Assembly (NCBI GenBank): GCA_036245525.1 | Contig: BTPG01000006.1 | Location: 75,957,227-76,021,226 of the forward strand | Length of the DNA: 64,000 nucleotides | Origin: Semisulcospira habei | Lineage: Eukaryota; Mollusca; Gastropoda; Semisulcospiridae | Direction of reading: 5' to 3' | Part shown: positions 14,666 to 27,800 of the stretch, in pieces | Numbering within the stretch: the first letter of the stretch is position 1 | How the letters are laid out: every line of letters starts with the position of its first letter | Position numbers and translations under genes: made by a program | The notes under the pieces: model-generated | The model's input: the letters and a program-made list of their open reading frames with translations, nothing else | The model's database searches: none | Told to the model about the DNA's origin: nothing

Positions 14666-17600
14666 TGCACACACACACAATCACACATGATTTATTTTTT
14701 AAAAAATGGGGATTGCGCTAGCAGTCCCTCTTAGCTTTTCGCAAGTTTAGTTTTTTCCCTGTTGATGATTTCATTATCATTTGTCTGTTTCCATTACAGC
14801 GAACTTCACCAAAGACAAAATACCTTGGGATTTAATTATTTTGTTGCTGTATCTGGCGTTTGTTAAAACTTGACCCTTTTACGGTGGAGAAAAACTGAGC
14901 ATGATCCAAATACAAGGGGTATAGAGCCTCATGAGCCCTCCACAGATACAGGGTCTCATGAGGGTCTATATGCTTCATGCAAACACCACTTTGTACTCAT
15001 GTGCCTTGAACAGTTTGGACTCACCGACATAAAATTAGCAAAGATGTCAGAAAAACAATTTGCATCGACTGGTGGTGAAAAGGTTCACAAGTGAAGTGAT
15101 TGTCTTACAAAAAAATGTGGTCGTAACCATTGGTTATATATCAGACCCTGTTACAAGTAAATCTGACTGTATGGCATTTTCTTTTCAGATTCTCCTGCCA
15201 CAGCAGTGCCTGTAGGTGGATTATCAACAGCCGCAGCGACCACAGCAGCAGCACCTACCGGATCAACGCCACGACCAACTCGTAAGCTTTATTTTTCTTT
15301 TGTTTGACCCTTTGGATGTTGGTATCAGATTTAGTCATGATGATTCCTGCAGGAATCATCGTGACTAAAACTGCTACTGACACTCATCTGACATCTGATA
15401 TTGAATGTCAGAACTGTTGGAGGTGTCCATATAAACTGTACCAGCTGTGGGAGGCGCATCGGCCGTGGTGGTTTAAAGGGTAGTGCCAAATTAGCTTGCC
15501 ACCTTCCCTGGTGCCAAGCTAATCTGACAGGACCCTTGAATTATCATGGTGGTTTCACGTCCGACTTTGATGTCAAGGTTGAACATTTCTGTGTGGGTAT
15601 AAATTACTAACCCACGAATCATAAATGTGACAGCCGTTTTGTTTTACCACTAACCGTATATGTATCAGCATTATTGACAACATTAATCCTTTTCATTTTG
15701 ATAAACCCATTGCTTGAAATAAATTTGACTATGATAGTTCAAGGGTGGTGCCAGGCGCCAAGCTATTCTGGCAGCACCCTTGAACTAAAATGGTGGATCT
15801 ATCTCCTAATCTGCAATACAGCCTGCATAGAACAATGAAAAAAATTTGAAAATTCAGCATCAGGATGTAATGGGTTAATATTTCAGGTTTGTTTCAGCTG
15901 AAACTGTACCTCATCTGTTTGTTACTGCAGATCAAGACTCGGTGAGCTGCAACTTTGACTTCGATCTTTGCAGTTGGCAGCAGCTTCACGATGATAACTT
16001 TGACTGGACGCGACATCGTGGATCAACAGCCTCTAGCAACACTGGACCCCAAAGCGACCACACAACTGGCAGTGAGTGTTCTCTCATTTTATTTTTGGGG
16101 GCGCGGTAGCAAGAGTGAGTGTATTATTGATCCATCTGTCTGTTGTCTTAGCGCTGACTCCAAGTTATTCTAGCACTACGCATGAGTTCTCAGGGACCTT
16201 TGTTGTCGTTGAGCATATCAGGGCTACATGGATTAACTGGTCACCTCCTTATGTTTCTTCAGATTTTTGGGCTCATGTGCGAAGCAAAAGTGAGTCCATG
16301 TTCTGGGCCAGTGGTCGTCTGTCCGTTGTCCATCTTCAGTCCACCATTGTCCGTGGTAAACTTTAATGTTGGCATTTTCTCAGACACTATTCAAGCCACA
16401 GTCTTCAAACTTGGCCCAAGGATACTTTGTGGCAAGACCTTTCTAAACATCCCTGTTTGAGTGACCTCCCTTAAAGCTCAAGGTCACAGGGGATCAGAAA
16501 ATAGGTAAAAAATCGCGATTTGTTTTCTCAAAATACATTACCGATGGCATTACTATATGGAAGATGCCCTTTAGCCTACTGATTTCAGCCTAAGCATACG
16601 TTGTGTCCCCTGCACAACTGGGGAGGAGACACCGGGGTTCCATGCCTAGGAGCCCCGGGTGGCCTCCGCTTCCCTCCCTATCCGGTCACGTGTTGGGCGG
16701 AAGACCGCCAGTTTTCAACCTTAGCTCGACCGTGTGTTTTGGCCTAGCTCCTGTTTTGCGACCGGCTTTGTCTTACTTCGTTCTCGGACTCTACTGCCTT
16801 TGGACTCTTACGTTGGCTTCGGCCTCGTGTGTGCTTGTGGCGAGAGAGAAGTCTTGCTTCGTTCTCGCTCTTGTGGTTTCGTCTTCCGTTGGACTCTGGC
16901 CTCGTGTGTGCTTGTGACAAAAAGAGAAGAGTTTTTGCCTGCTGGTGTGGTGTTATGGCGAGTACGCACTTGAAGCCCTGCCTTCGCTGCGGGGACTTTC
17001 AGTGGCCTTCGGAGTCTCACGACGTCTGCCTCCTGCGCTCGGGCTGCGCTTCGGGTCGGACTTATGACGTGTGTGCCGCTTGGAGGGAGGAGCTTTGGTC
17101 TCAGCTCTGCGACTTCTACCGGCGCGAGCGTCCTTCCCGGCCCCAGCAGGTTCCCCCGGCTTCCCCGCCCTCTACGTGACCTCTGCGGCGCTCCAGCTCG
17201 GATGTCGTCGCTTCCTCGGCTCGTCGGGCTTCCCTACGTTCTGTCGTTCGGGCCGTGCGGCCCCCAGACAAGTGCGTTCCTTCTACGCAGACTTTAGAGA
17301 CGCTTCCCCCCCCCCCCCCATTCTCCGCTCTGAGTCTTCCAAGTGGGGCCGGCGAGCTGCGGACCCCCCCCCCCCCCCCACTCCGAGGCTTCTGAGCGGG
17401 GCAGGCGAGATTTAGATACACTCCCTCCCCGACCCCCCCCCCCCCCCCCCCGCTCCGACTCGTCCGAGCGGGGCCGGCGAGCCTTACTTCGTCCCCCCCC
17501 CCCCTCCCGCTCCGATTCGTCCGGGCGGGCCCGGCGAGACTTGGTCACGCTCCCCCCACGCTCCGATTCGTCCGAGCATGGCCGGCGAGCCTTAGGTTGT

Positions 17601-20600
17601 TCCCGCCCCGCTCCGATTCCTCTGAGCCTTGGCCGGTGAGCCGTACTCCCCCCCCCCCACCCCCCTCCCCCGCTCCGATTCGTCCGGGCGGGGCCGGCGA
17701 GACTCAATGACGCTCCCCCCACGCTCCGATTATTCCGAGCGTGGCCTGGGAGACGAGACTTGCACTCCCCCCCCCCCCCCCCGCTCCGATTCTTCCGAGC
17801 GGGCCCGTCGAGCCGCACGTACGTCCCCCCCCCCTCCCCCGGCCGCAGCTCCGATTCGTCCGAGCTTGGACGGCGAGCCCTAGAATTGCCCTTCCCCCCC
17901 GCTCCGATTCGACCGGGCGGGGCCGGCGAGACTCAGTAACGCTCCCCCCACGCTCCGATTACTCCAAGCGTGCCCGCGAGCCGAGACTTGCTCCCCCCCC
18001 CCCTCTTCGATTCGTCCGAGCGGGCCCAGCGAGCCACACTTACGTCCCTTCCCCACCCACCCCCTCCCCCGCGCGCTCCGATTCGTCCAGGCGAGTCCGG
18101 CGAGACTCAGTCACGCTCCCCCCACGCTCCGATCCGTCCAAGCGTGGCTGGCGAGCCCTCGCTATGCTCCCCCCCCCCTCTCCACACACACACACACTGA
18201 TTCGTCTGAGCGGGGCCGACGAGCCCCGCATTTGTCTCTCTCTCCCCCCCCCCCCCCCCATCCCGATTCGTCCGGGTGGGGCTGGCAAGACACTTCTGCT
18301 TCTGTGTGGGATTTCTGGTACGCTCCCCCCCCCCCCCCCCCCACCGCTTCGTGTTTGCCAAGCGTGGCCGGCGAGTCGGGGTTTCGCTGCCTCCTCACCC
18401 CGTTCGTTCTAAGTGCGGACCCCAGCTCCCGCGGTCCCCCCACCGACCGCGCGTCACGGATCGCTCCCCGCGGCGCCCTTCGTCTCGGGCCTCGCATGCG
18501 GCCCCTACCGGCACACCCGCGTCGTGGCCCTTCGCCTGCCCCTTCGGCTGGCCCGCGCTTCCGGAGTCGGTCGCCCCATTTCTTGGCGCCGCAGGACAGG
18601 TGGTCTCCGGACGTCGACCCTGACGCCCTCAGCCTGCATCCAGGGGACTCCGCCTCGGCTATCTTACTTCGGGATCCCCCGCCGGTTCCCCCGCCCCCGC
18701 CCCCGGGTCGGCGGCTTCTTCGGCGTCTTCCCCCTCCCCGGCAGGCGTCCTCTTCCTCGATGAGGCCTTATCTCCTCCTTCCTCCCGCCAGCCTTCTGCC
18801 CGCCGTCCCCTCCCCTGAAGAGGCAAGCTTCCGACATGGTGACCTACCAAGCTTCGCAAGTCGTTCCCACAGCCAACCAGCTTCCTGGACCTCGCGAAAG
18901 CGTTTTCCGCTCAGCTTCGCCAGGAGGGCTTCGGCGACAATGGCTTCTTTGCGGATTCTCAACATGAGCTTTCGCCAGGAATGGTACGCCGGACATTCCC
19001 AAGCTTTCTCCGTGCCTCTCCCCGCCCGGGACTCGGCAGCCCTGGCTCAGGCGGGCGGGCGCAGGATGCTCCAGGCTGGTTGGCCTCGCGCCCTGGACAA
19101 GATCGCGATCCTCGCCCGTAACTCCCTGGCCTGCTCCGGGTTCTTGGAGCTGGCAACGCAGGCGGGGCTCCGCTGTTTGGAGGACACCTGGGACCTGGCG
19201 GCCTCGCCCCCCCCCCCCCCCCCCCCCCCCCGTGGCATACATTCCATCTTGGTGGCAGTTAACCCGGCCTCTTATCACTCGTCCACTAACACCATGGCAG
19301 CGGCCGCCAACTGTGACCTCTGGCGCCGGGACACCCTCCTGCGCTTCTGTACGGACCTTCTCAAAGCAGTGAAGTCTCAGCTCCGCCAGGACCCGCTCGG
19401 GGGTTCGCAGCTCTTTGGGGACATGTTGCAGTCTGTCAAGGAAGCGCCCAAGGATCTGTGGCCTCGGCCCGCCGCCGACCCCCTCCGCTTCCCGCTTTCG
19501 CGCTTCCCGCACGGCCGTGGGTCGCGCCCTTGCGGTCCTCCAGACACTTCCCTCGTCCCTTCCGGGGGCTCCCGCGGTAGAGCTTGCCCCCCCCCCCCTG
19601 CCCCCCCCCCCCCCCGCCGACAGTTCTCGGGTCTTCAGTCGGCGGGCGGCTGGCCCTCCACAGCGACGCTTGGCGCTCGCTGTTTCCGGACGACCCCTGG
19701 ATCCTCTCGACCGTTTCCACAGGCCTTCAGATCTCCTTCCCTCCACCGCTGCGCAGGTCCCCCCTCTGGACCCCGTTACCCGGCGACCCGCTCAAGGCAG
19801 ACGCTCTTCTCGGAGAGGTGGAAGCCCTGCTCCGCAAGGCAGCCAGAGAGGTAGTCTCCCGTCACGACTCCCTGGCCTTCTTCAGCCGTCTGTTCGTCGT
19901 CCCCAAGCCCGGCGGTAAGTGGCGCCCAGTCATCGACCTGTCGGCGCTAAACAAGTACGTTTCGGCGCCGCACTTTCGGATGGAGACGGCCAGGATCCTT
20001 TGCTCGGCGGTCAGGCCGATGGACCACGATCAGCCTCGACTTAGCGGACGCGTATCTGCATGTGCCAATTCACCCGTCCTCCCGCCGATATCTGCGCTTC
20101 GCCTTTCGCGGGTTCGTGTACCAGTTTCGGGCCCTTCCCTTCGGCCTCAACATCAGCCCGTGGGTCTTCACGAGGCTCCTTGACACGGTAGTGGCCACTT
20201 TCCGGCAGCGGTCCTTGAGTGGGCCTTCAATTACCTGGACGATCTGCTCCTACGCAACCTGATCGCCGCGACCCTGGAAGACGACAGAGATTCTCTCCTC
20301 TCCCTTCTCCACCGGCTCGGGTTTCTGGTCAATCCGGGCAAGTCGGATCTTATGCCTTCGCGCAGGTTCGTCTACTTAGGGATGGAATTCCTGACCGACC
20401 TCAACCTGGTGCGGCTCCCGGTGGCGCGGCGACAGAAGATCGCCGATCTGGCACGTCAGGTGGAAATAGGGGACTCCTTCCAGGCCAAGGTCTGGCTACA
20501 GCTCATGGGACTCCTCAGTGCGGCGGCGGATCTGTTGCCATTCGGCAGGCTCTACGCTCGCCCGCTGCAGCTTAACCTTCTCCCGCACTGGCGCCGTCCT

Positions 20601-23600
20601 GCGGCGGGCTGACGGACCCGGTCCCCGCTCTCCCTCTGGTCCGGCCCCACCTCCAGCGGTGGACGGACCTGTCTTGGTTGGCATCGGGCGTGCCCCTGCA
20701 CTCCCCTCTGCCCCGGTGGTCCATCTGCACCGACGCGAGCCAGTCGGGTTGGGGAGCACACCTGCTTCCGGATTTCGTCTCGGCCTCGGGCCTCTGGCCC
20801 CGGGACCTCGCCGGCAAGCACATCAACTGGCTGGAATTGAAAGCGGTGTGGTTAGCCCTCAGTGCCTGGCAGGAGACGCTGGGACACTAGGAGGTCCTAG
20901 TTCTCTCGGACAACACGACGATGGTGGCCTATATTCAGAACCAGGGGGGCACGCGCTCGCCCTCCCTGTGCATCCTCCTTTACCATCTCCTGCTCTGGTA
21001 CAGAGACCGTGGCATCGCTCTCCGGGTCCGCCACATTCCGGGCAGCCTAAACGTCCTAGCGGACTCCCTATCCCGGCGCGGCCAGCTCCTCCACACAGAG
21101 TGGTCCCTGCGCCCGGACATCTTTCGCCTGATCTGCGTGCGGTGGGAGACGCCGCTAATCGACCTCTTCGCCACCAGGTGGAACAAGCAGCTCCCGCTCT
21201 TTGTCTCGCCCGTACCGGACCCCCTCGCCTGGGCCGTGGACGCGCTCTCGATCCCGTGGGACGGGTTGATCGCTTACGCTTACCCCCCGTCAGTCCTGGT
21301 GCCCAAGATCCTGCAGAAACTTCAGGGATACTCCGTGGTTCTCCTTCTGGTGGCCCCCTTTAGTTGGGCCAAGAGCTGGACCACAGACCTACTCGCTCTA
21401 GCGACGGACCCGCCCCTGGAGCTTCCCACCCTCGATGCTCAAGCAACCCCGACAGGCTCTCTTCCACCCGTGCCCTGAGCGGCTCCTACACGCTTGGAGG
21501 TTGTCCAGCAAGCCCTCGCCGATAGAGGTTTCTCGGGTGCGGCTGTCGAGACTATCGCAGCAGCCCGCAGACTCTCTACCAAAAATGTCTACGAAAACAA
21601 GTGGCGGGTTTTCCAGTCCTGGTGCGCCGCCCATCAGCTTCCCCCCGCGGATCTGACTACACCCCCCCCCCCCCCTCCCTAACTGGCGGACTTCTTCTTG
21701 TGGCTCTTCGCCGATCAGGGCTTAGCACCCATTACCATCAAGGGCTACCGGGACATGATTGCGGACACTTACCGCCACCTGAGCCTCCCAGATCCGGGCG
21801 CTTGCAAGGACCTCTAGGACCTTATGGCCTACTTTGAGCTCCGACGGCCGGTCTCCCGTTCGCTCATCCCTCGGTGGGACCTCGCCTGGGTCCTGACGTG
21901 GCTAAACTCGGACCGCTTCGAACCCCTGCCCTTGGCGCGGTTCTCCGACCTAACCCGGAAAACGTTTCCTCCTGGCTCTCGCCACGGCGTCCCGCGTGAG
22001 CGAGTTTCATGCGCTCTCGGTGCGTCCCGCCTATCTGCAGTTTCGGACCGATGGCTCGGCTCAGCTCCTCACTGACCCGTCCTTTCTGGCCAAGAACCGG
22101 CCTCCCTCAGCCGCGCCGCACGTGCTGACCATCCGTCCGCTCTGAGGTACGGATCAATCCCGCAGCTCGCGCCAGCAGGACCCGTCGCACGAAGCCGCGC
22201 CGCCAAGGCCGCCTCTTCCTGCCCCTCTCTCCGGACAGGCCTGAGGTCTCGGCGCAGACGATTTCGTCCTGGCTGCGGTGGGTGATTCGGTCGGCCTACA
22301 AAGATATCTCCCCTGACGGAGATAAGAGGCTGCACATGCGGGCGCACGAGGTGAGAGCAGTAGCTACCAGCGTGGCTTTTGACGTAACTGCTCCGTTAAA
22401 GACATTGTCGCGGCGGTCGGCTGGCGGGCCGACTTCACCTTCGCCCGCTTCTACCCCCGCGACCTATCCGGCCAGCGTGACTCCCTGACCCTGGTGGGGG
22501 ACATCTCAGTGGCCCAGCACTCCCTCCTCGCGCCTCAGGCGCCCTAGGTTCCTCTTAGCTGAAATCGTCGGGAGTGCTCCGTTGCGGTCCTTCGGGGCGT
22601 ATTATTCGCAGGGTGGTATAGGGCGGCACCCGCCTCCTTTTTGCTATTCTTCCATATAGTAATGCCATCGGTAATGTATTTTGAGAAAACAAATGATTTT
22701 TTCTCGAAAACGTATTTTTCGAATACTTACCGATGGCACTACTCGGAGGACCCTCCCTCCTACCCCGCTTGCCGCCTTTCGGTTAAGGGTAAAACTGGCG
22801 GGTTTCCGCCCAACACGTGACCGGATAGGGAGGGAATGGGAGGCCACTGGGGGCTCCTAGGCATGGATCCCCGGTGTCTCCTCCCCAGTTGTGCAGGAGA
22901 CACAACTTATGCTTAGACTAAAATCAGTAGGCTAAAGGGTATCTTCCATATAGTAATGCCATCGGTAAGTATTTTTCGAAAAAAATACATTTTAGTGAAA
23001 AATTCATATTTTGACAAAATTGACTTTTTTCTCAAATAATATTCACAACTTTAAACCCAAACTTGGTACAAAGATACACGATGGTAAGACGTTTGTATGC
23101 ATACTAATTTTGTTGACCCATCGAAAAGGTCAAGGGTCACAAGAGCACATGAAATAGGTCGAAATAGCCATATTTTGACAAAAGATGTTTTTTTCTCAAA
23201 TACTATTCAAAACTTCAAACCCAAACCTAGTACAGAGATACCTGATAGTAAGACCTTTCTATGCATACTAATTTATATGACCCCTCAAAAAGGTCAAGGG
23301 TCACAAGAGATCAGGAAATATGTCACAAATAGCCATTTTCTGACAATTATTTTTCTTCTCAAATACTATTTACAACTTCCATCCCAAACCTGGTACACAG
23401 ATACCTGATGTTAAGACCTTCCTGTGCATGCTAACTTGGTTGACCTCTTTGAAGGGTCACAAGAGATCAGCAAATGATGTGAAAAATGTCTGTTTTGTAG
23501 AACTTTAGTTTTTAATGAGGATTGTGCAACACTTTTCATCCAAATGTGGCAGAAATGAAGCTGCTGATAAGACCTTTCTATGCATACTAATTTGGTTTAC

Positions 23601-24840
23601 TATCTGAAATTCAAAAAGGTCAAGGGTCATCGGAGGTTGACAAAAGTGAAATGCCTACATTTTGAGAAAACATGGATTTTGTGTGTACAAACGCCAACCC
23701 TTTCCTTATATTAGAATACTTGAACACTTGCTTATTTCAGTGACCTGTTGGAAGGTCAAGGTCATAAAGGTCCTTAATTATATGGATCAGTCATACACAT
23801 GAGCCTTGAGGGCTTTGCCATTCTTGTTTTGCAACCTCCACACAGCTACTGTATCTTCAGTGAAGTTCCACACTTTTAATATTTCTTCATATTATATTTT
23901 TATCTTGTCTCATATGGTTACTGCATTTTCACCAAAGTTTCCCACTTTTGTTTACTTCATATCTTTTTCTTCTCTTAGGCGGCTACTACATCTATACAGA
24001 AGTTTCCCAGCAGCCAGCCAATGCAACAGCACGAATTGTCAGCAAAACGATCCAGCCCCGTATGGACGTGCAGTGCCTGAGCTTCTGGTACCACATGTAT
24101 GGCGACAGCACAGGAACGCTCAACTTCTATGTCAAAACCAACTCGGGGCTTGGAACACGAGTCTGGACTCGCACAGGGTCCCAGGGGAACCAGTGGATAC
24201 TAGGGGCTGTCACAGTCAACCAAGGGCGGACCCCATATGCCGTATGTAATAATAATTATGATAATGAACTGTTATCTCATTCAGCCCTGACGCACTATAG
24301 CAGATGGGTGATAATATGCATGATAATTCGAGGGCAATGCCTGATTAGCTTGGCGCCTGTTGGCGCCAAGATAATCTGGCACTGCCCTTGAATTATCATG
24401 GTCGATCCATCTCCTGCAACAGGTGTATAGTCGTTAGATGGCGCCTCCAAATTTGAGAAATGCGTATATCCTACAATTAGATCTATGTGCCTCACAAGTC
24501 AGATACAACTGCTCTGGACAAAGTCGCTGGCTTTGTGAGCTTTCTGATGATGTCCTCGCAGCGCAATATCTAAAGGGGAAAAAAAAAAAACAAAACAAAC
24601 GCAAGCGAACTCAGCCTCGATGACTAACACCATCAGAAACATAATTTTCTGTCATATCCATTCTTTTGCTGGCACATAAGCGGCCCTCTTGACACCCAGC
24701 CTGCCTCCAACATCCAGTCCCAAAAGATAACTGCCAAGAGTGTAAGATGCATAGAAATACCCCCCCCCCCCCCCCCCCGAAACAAACAAACAAAAACACG
24801 CTTAGGAAGGGAAAACAAGTCCAACTCAATTGTGTTGTAC

Positions 24841-24895
<55 letters not shown>

Positions 24896-27800
24896 ATAGT
24901 TTTAATATAGTGCACATCTCCACAGACAGCAAGCTCGGAGCGCTTTACAGCACATAAAATAATTTAAAAAAGAGAAAAAATTAGAACAAAATAAACACGC
25001 ACTTACTCTTTAAATAAACACCTGCTCGCACCATGTAGGCATATTCCTAACACGAAACACACGCACATACACAAACAAACACACACACACACACATGGGC
25101 TACACATATAGAAAACAGCCAACATTCCAGGCAGCACATCCAGACTAAGCTACTTGTCCATCCTAAGTGTCTTTCTTTCTTTAATGGTAATTATTTTGCC
25201 TCTCTGTATTTTCGCCCTTGCCACCTTTCCGCCATAGAAATGTCTTTTGTTTGTATCAGGTGGTGTTAGAGGGCATTGGAGGAAACGGTTACCGTGGTGA
25301 CATGGCCATTGATGACGTCCTCCTTGTGGACAACCCCTGCACAGGAGGAACGACGGCTGCCCCATCAGGATCGACAGCAACCGTGGCGCAAGGCGGATCA
25401 ATCCGCAGATGTGATTTTGAGGCCAACACCTGCGGCTACACGCAGGACACTACGGACAACTTTAACTGGACCCTCAGTACGAGTAGCACATCAACGGTCG
25501 GCACTGGCCCCTCCAGTGACCACACTTACGGCACCTCTAACGGTCTGTATATTTCTGTGTCAGGGTTAATATTAGAGGCTAAGTCGGCCATATTTAACCA
25601 CTTCACTGCCAGTGTGCACAGATTGCATCTTTGAAATCACCCCCACCTGGGTCTGCCCTGGGGGACTTGGGTGGGGTTAACTATTTTTTAGTTCCCAGGG
25701 TCACCCTGGTCAGCCCCACAGGGTGGGTTTTCTCCTCTATTCTGGGGCGTGCGTTTCTGTCTACCCTTAGTCCATTCACCTGTATTTTCCTTTTTAAAAC
25801 TCTCTCTACTGTCTGCGCTGCCTGTAGCTCTTGATATTGGATGTGTGTTGCTAAATGGTCTTAGGTTTATTTAGCGTATTAGACCGGCTGGTGACATACA
25901 TTCAATATTCTGTTTAGTTTTTTTTTCACAAGCAGTGCAGGCACGTCCTGAGAAAGCCTTGTTGCTGTCGGGACGTTAAGCAATGTACAAACAAATCTTT
26001 TAAATCATTGTAAATTCAACGTCAAAAGATCCCCAGCCACCAAAGGAACATGGGTACAAAGTGGTTTTGCATAGAACATCAGGAATCCCCACAACTGCGG
26101 AGGCTCATGAGGATCTATACAACTTGCAGTTGGGTGATGTTACAATTTTTTGACCAGCAGTAAACGGGTTAACTTGGAGCCTCCAATCAGTTTATCATGA
26201 GTGTCTGTGAGGTAATGTCGAAATATTAATTAAACAATTAGTCTGTTTTACTGAACGGTCTGTTGCCTGTCGTCTGTCATATTGGGTCGCTGTTTTCTCA
26301 GAGACTATTTAACCCACTAATCCCTAAGCTTGAAATTCACAAATTGGGAAGTTGTCCTGTGAGGCTTACAAACCAGTTCAGAAGATGAATCGACCATGAT
26401 AGCTCAAGGGTGGTGCGAGAACAGCTCAGCGCCTACAGGCGCCGAGCTGCTCTGGCACCACCCAGGCTTGAACTGTTGTGGTTGATCCATCGCCTTGTGT
26501 GGTTTATCAGGGCTTAACGGGTTCAGCTACAGTTTTCAAACTGTAATTGCCTATACTATATAGATACTTTGTGACGAGACCTTTCTAAGCATACTAATTT
26601 GAATGACACACACTGTTAATAACTCTCAGGAGTTTTATCATCATCATCATCATCACTGTGTATGTTGCAGGCCACTACATGTACACAGAAGCCTCGGGCC
26701 GAACTCTGGGCCAGAAGGCTCGTCTCGTGTCCCCCACATTAACAGATGGAGGCGCTGTGTGTCTTCACTTTTTCTACCACATGTACGGTGACGGCATTGG
26801 GGTCTTGAACGTTTACGCCAAGGTGAGGTTTAACCCTTTACCTTCTGAAGCTGATTTAAAAAAGAAAATTGTCTATTGTCCTGTGAAGACTTCATTACGG
26901 ATTAGGAGACAGATCCACCACTTTAGTTCAAGGGTGGTGCCAGAATAGCTTGGCGCCTGAGGCACCAAGCTATTCTGGCACCACCCTTGAACTATCATAG
27001 TCAAATTAATTTCAAGCATTAGTGTATCACGATGAAAAAGGTTAAAGAAAAATGATCACACCTTTACTTTTAGCAAGTTAGCAGCTTAAAAGGGCAAAAA
27101 TATATAATTGTAGACAGTCCATTGTTTTCATAATTCAGGAAGTGCCTAAAGCGTATGTCTGATGTGATAGGCACTCGCTCCAGGGTGAGTGTCTCCCATA
27201 AGGAGTCCTTGATCGTTTGTGGACAGGACATCCCTCTAAAAAAAATGTGTGAAAAACCTAGGTGTTTACATTGACAATGCCCTGTCCATGAACGATCATG
27301 TGTCTCACCTGTCCCGCTGCTGCTATCTTGAGCTGGGGAGGCTTAGCTCTGTTAGACAGTACCTTACTGATGATGCCTGTAAGCAAATCACTTGTTCACA
27401 GATTTTGTCAAGGCATGACTACTGTAACTCTGTAATCTCAGGTATGTCGAACGATCTGCTCTACAGGCTCCAGAAGATTCAAAACAATGCAGCAAGACTT
27501 GTACTGAAAAAATCAAAGCGTGACCACATCACTCCTTTGCTTAAGCAGTTACACTGGCTTCCTGTGAAATTCAGATTGAATACACACAAACCAGATAGGT
27601 GAGGCTAGCGCTGGCAGAATTGTCAGTACTCAAACCAAGGGGAATCACAGCGCTGGACAGACAACAGTTAGATCCCCTGCCCCCGCCTATCAGGCACCCA
27701 ATCGCCAGCCCACAGAGAAATACGCAGGTATAGAATAAGACAATCATTTCCATCCTCAAAAGGATGGATCAGGTCTCTTATATAACCCATGTCTTTCTCC

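Larger units (their letters stand above)
16518..23003 (+). mobile_element. DIRS-like tyrosine-recombinase retroelement, copy 1
   Basis: Left and right ends carry inverted repeats of about 190 bp. An internal complementary region near 22650-22740 joins the complements of both outer ends, the signature of DIRS1-type elements. Inside, in order: a Gag-like ORF1, an RT/RNase H region and a tyrosine recombinase. No protease, DDE integrase or long direct LTR is present. Frameshifts and stops affect every ORF. It sits in the MAM 4 exon 1/2 intron in gene orientation. Confidence 0.88.

Noticed and set aside
17294..18497. Long Pro/Gly/Arg-rich open frames on both strands
   Set aside because: They come from the poly-C/G tandem array inside DIRS copy 1. 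The minus-strand frames are shadows.
18844..19746. 300-codon minus-strand open frame in DIRS copy 1
   Set aside because: It is antisense to ORF1/RT, GC-rich with no recognisable domain, and is explained by high GC lowering stop frequency.
26603..26791. Poly-His peptide frame
   Set aside because: The CAT repeat lies in the intron just before the exon at 26671, and the frame does not match the MAM frame.
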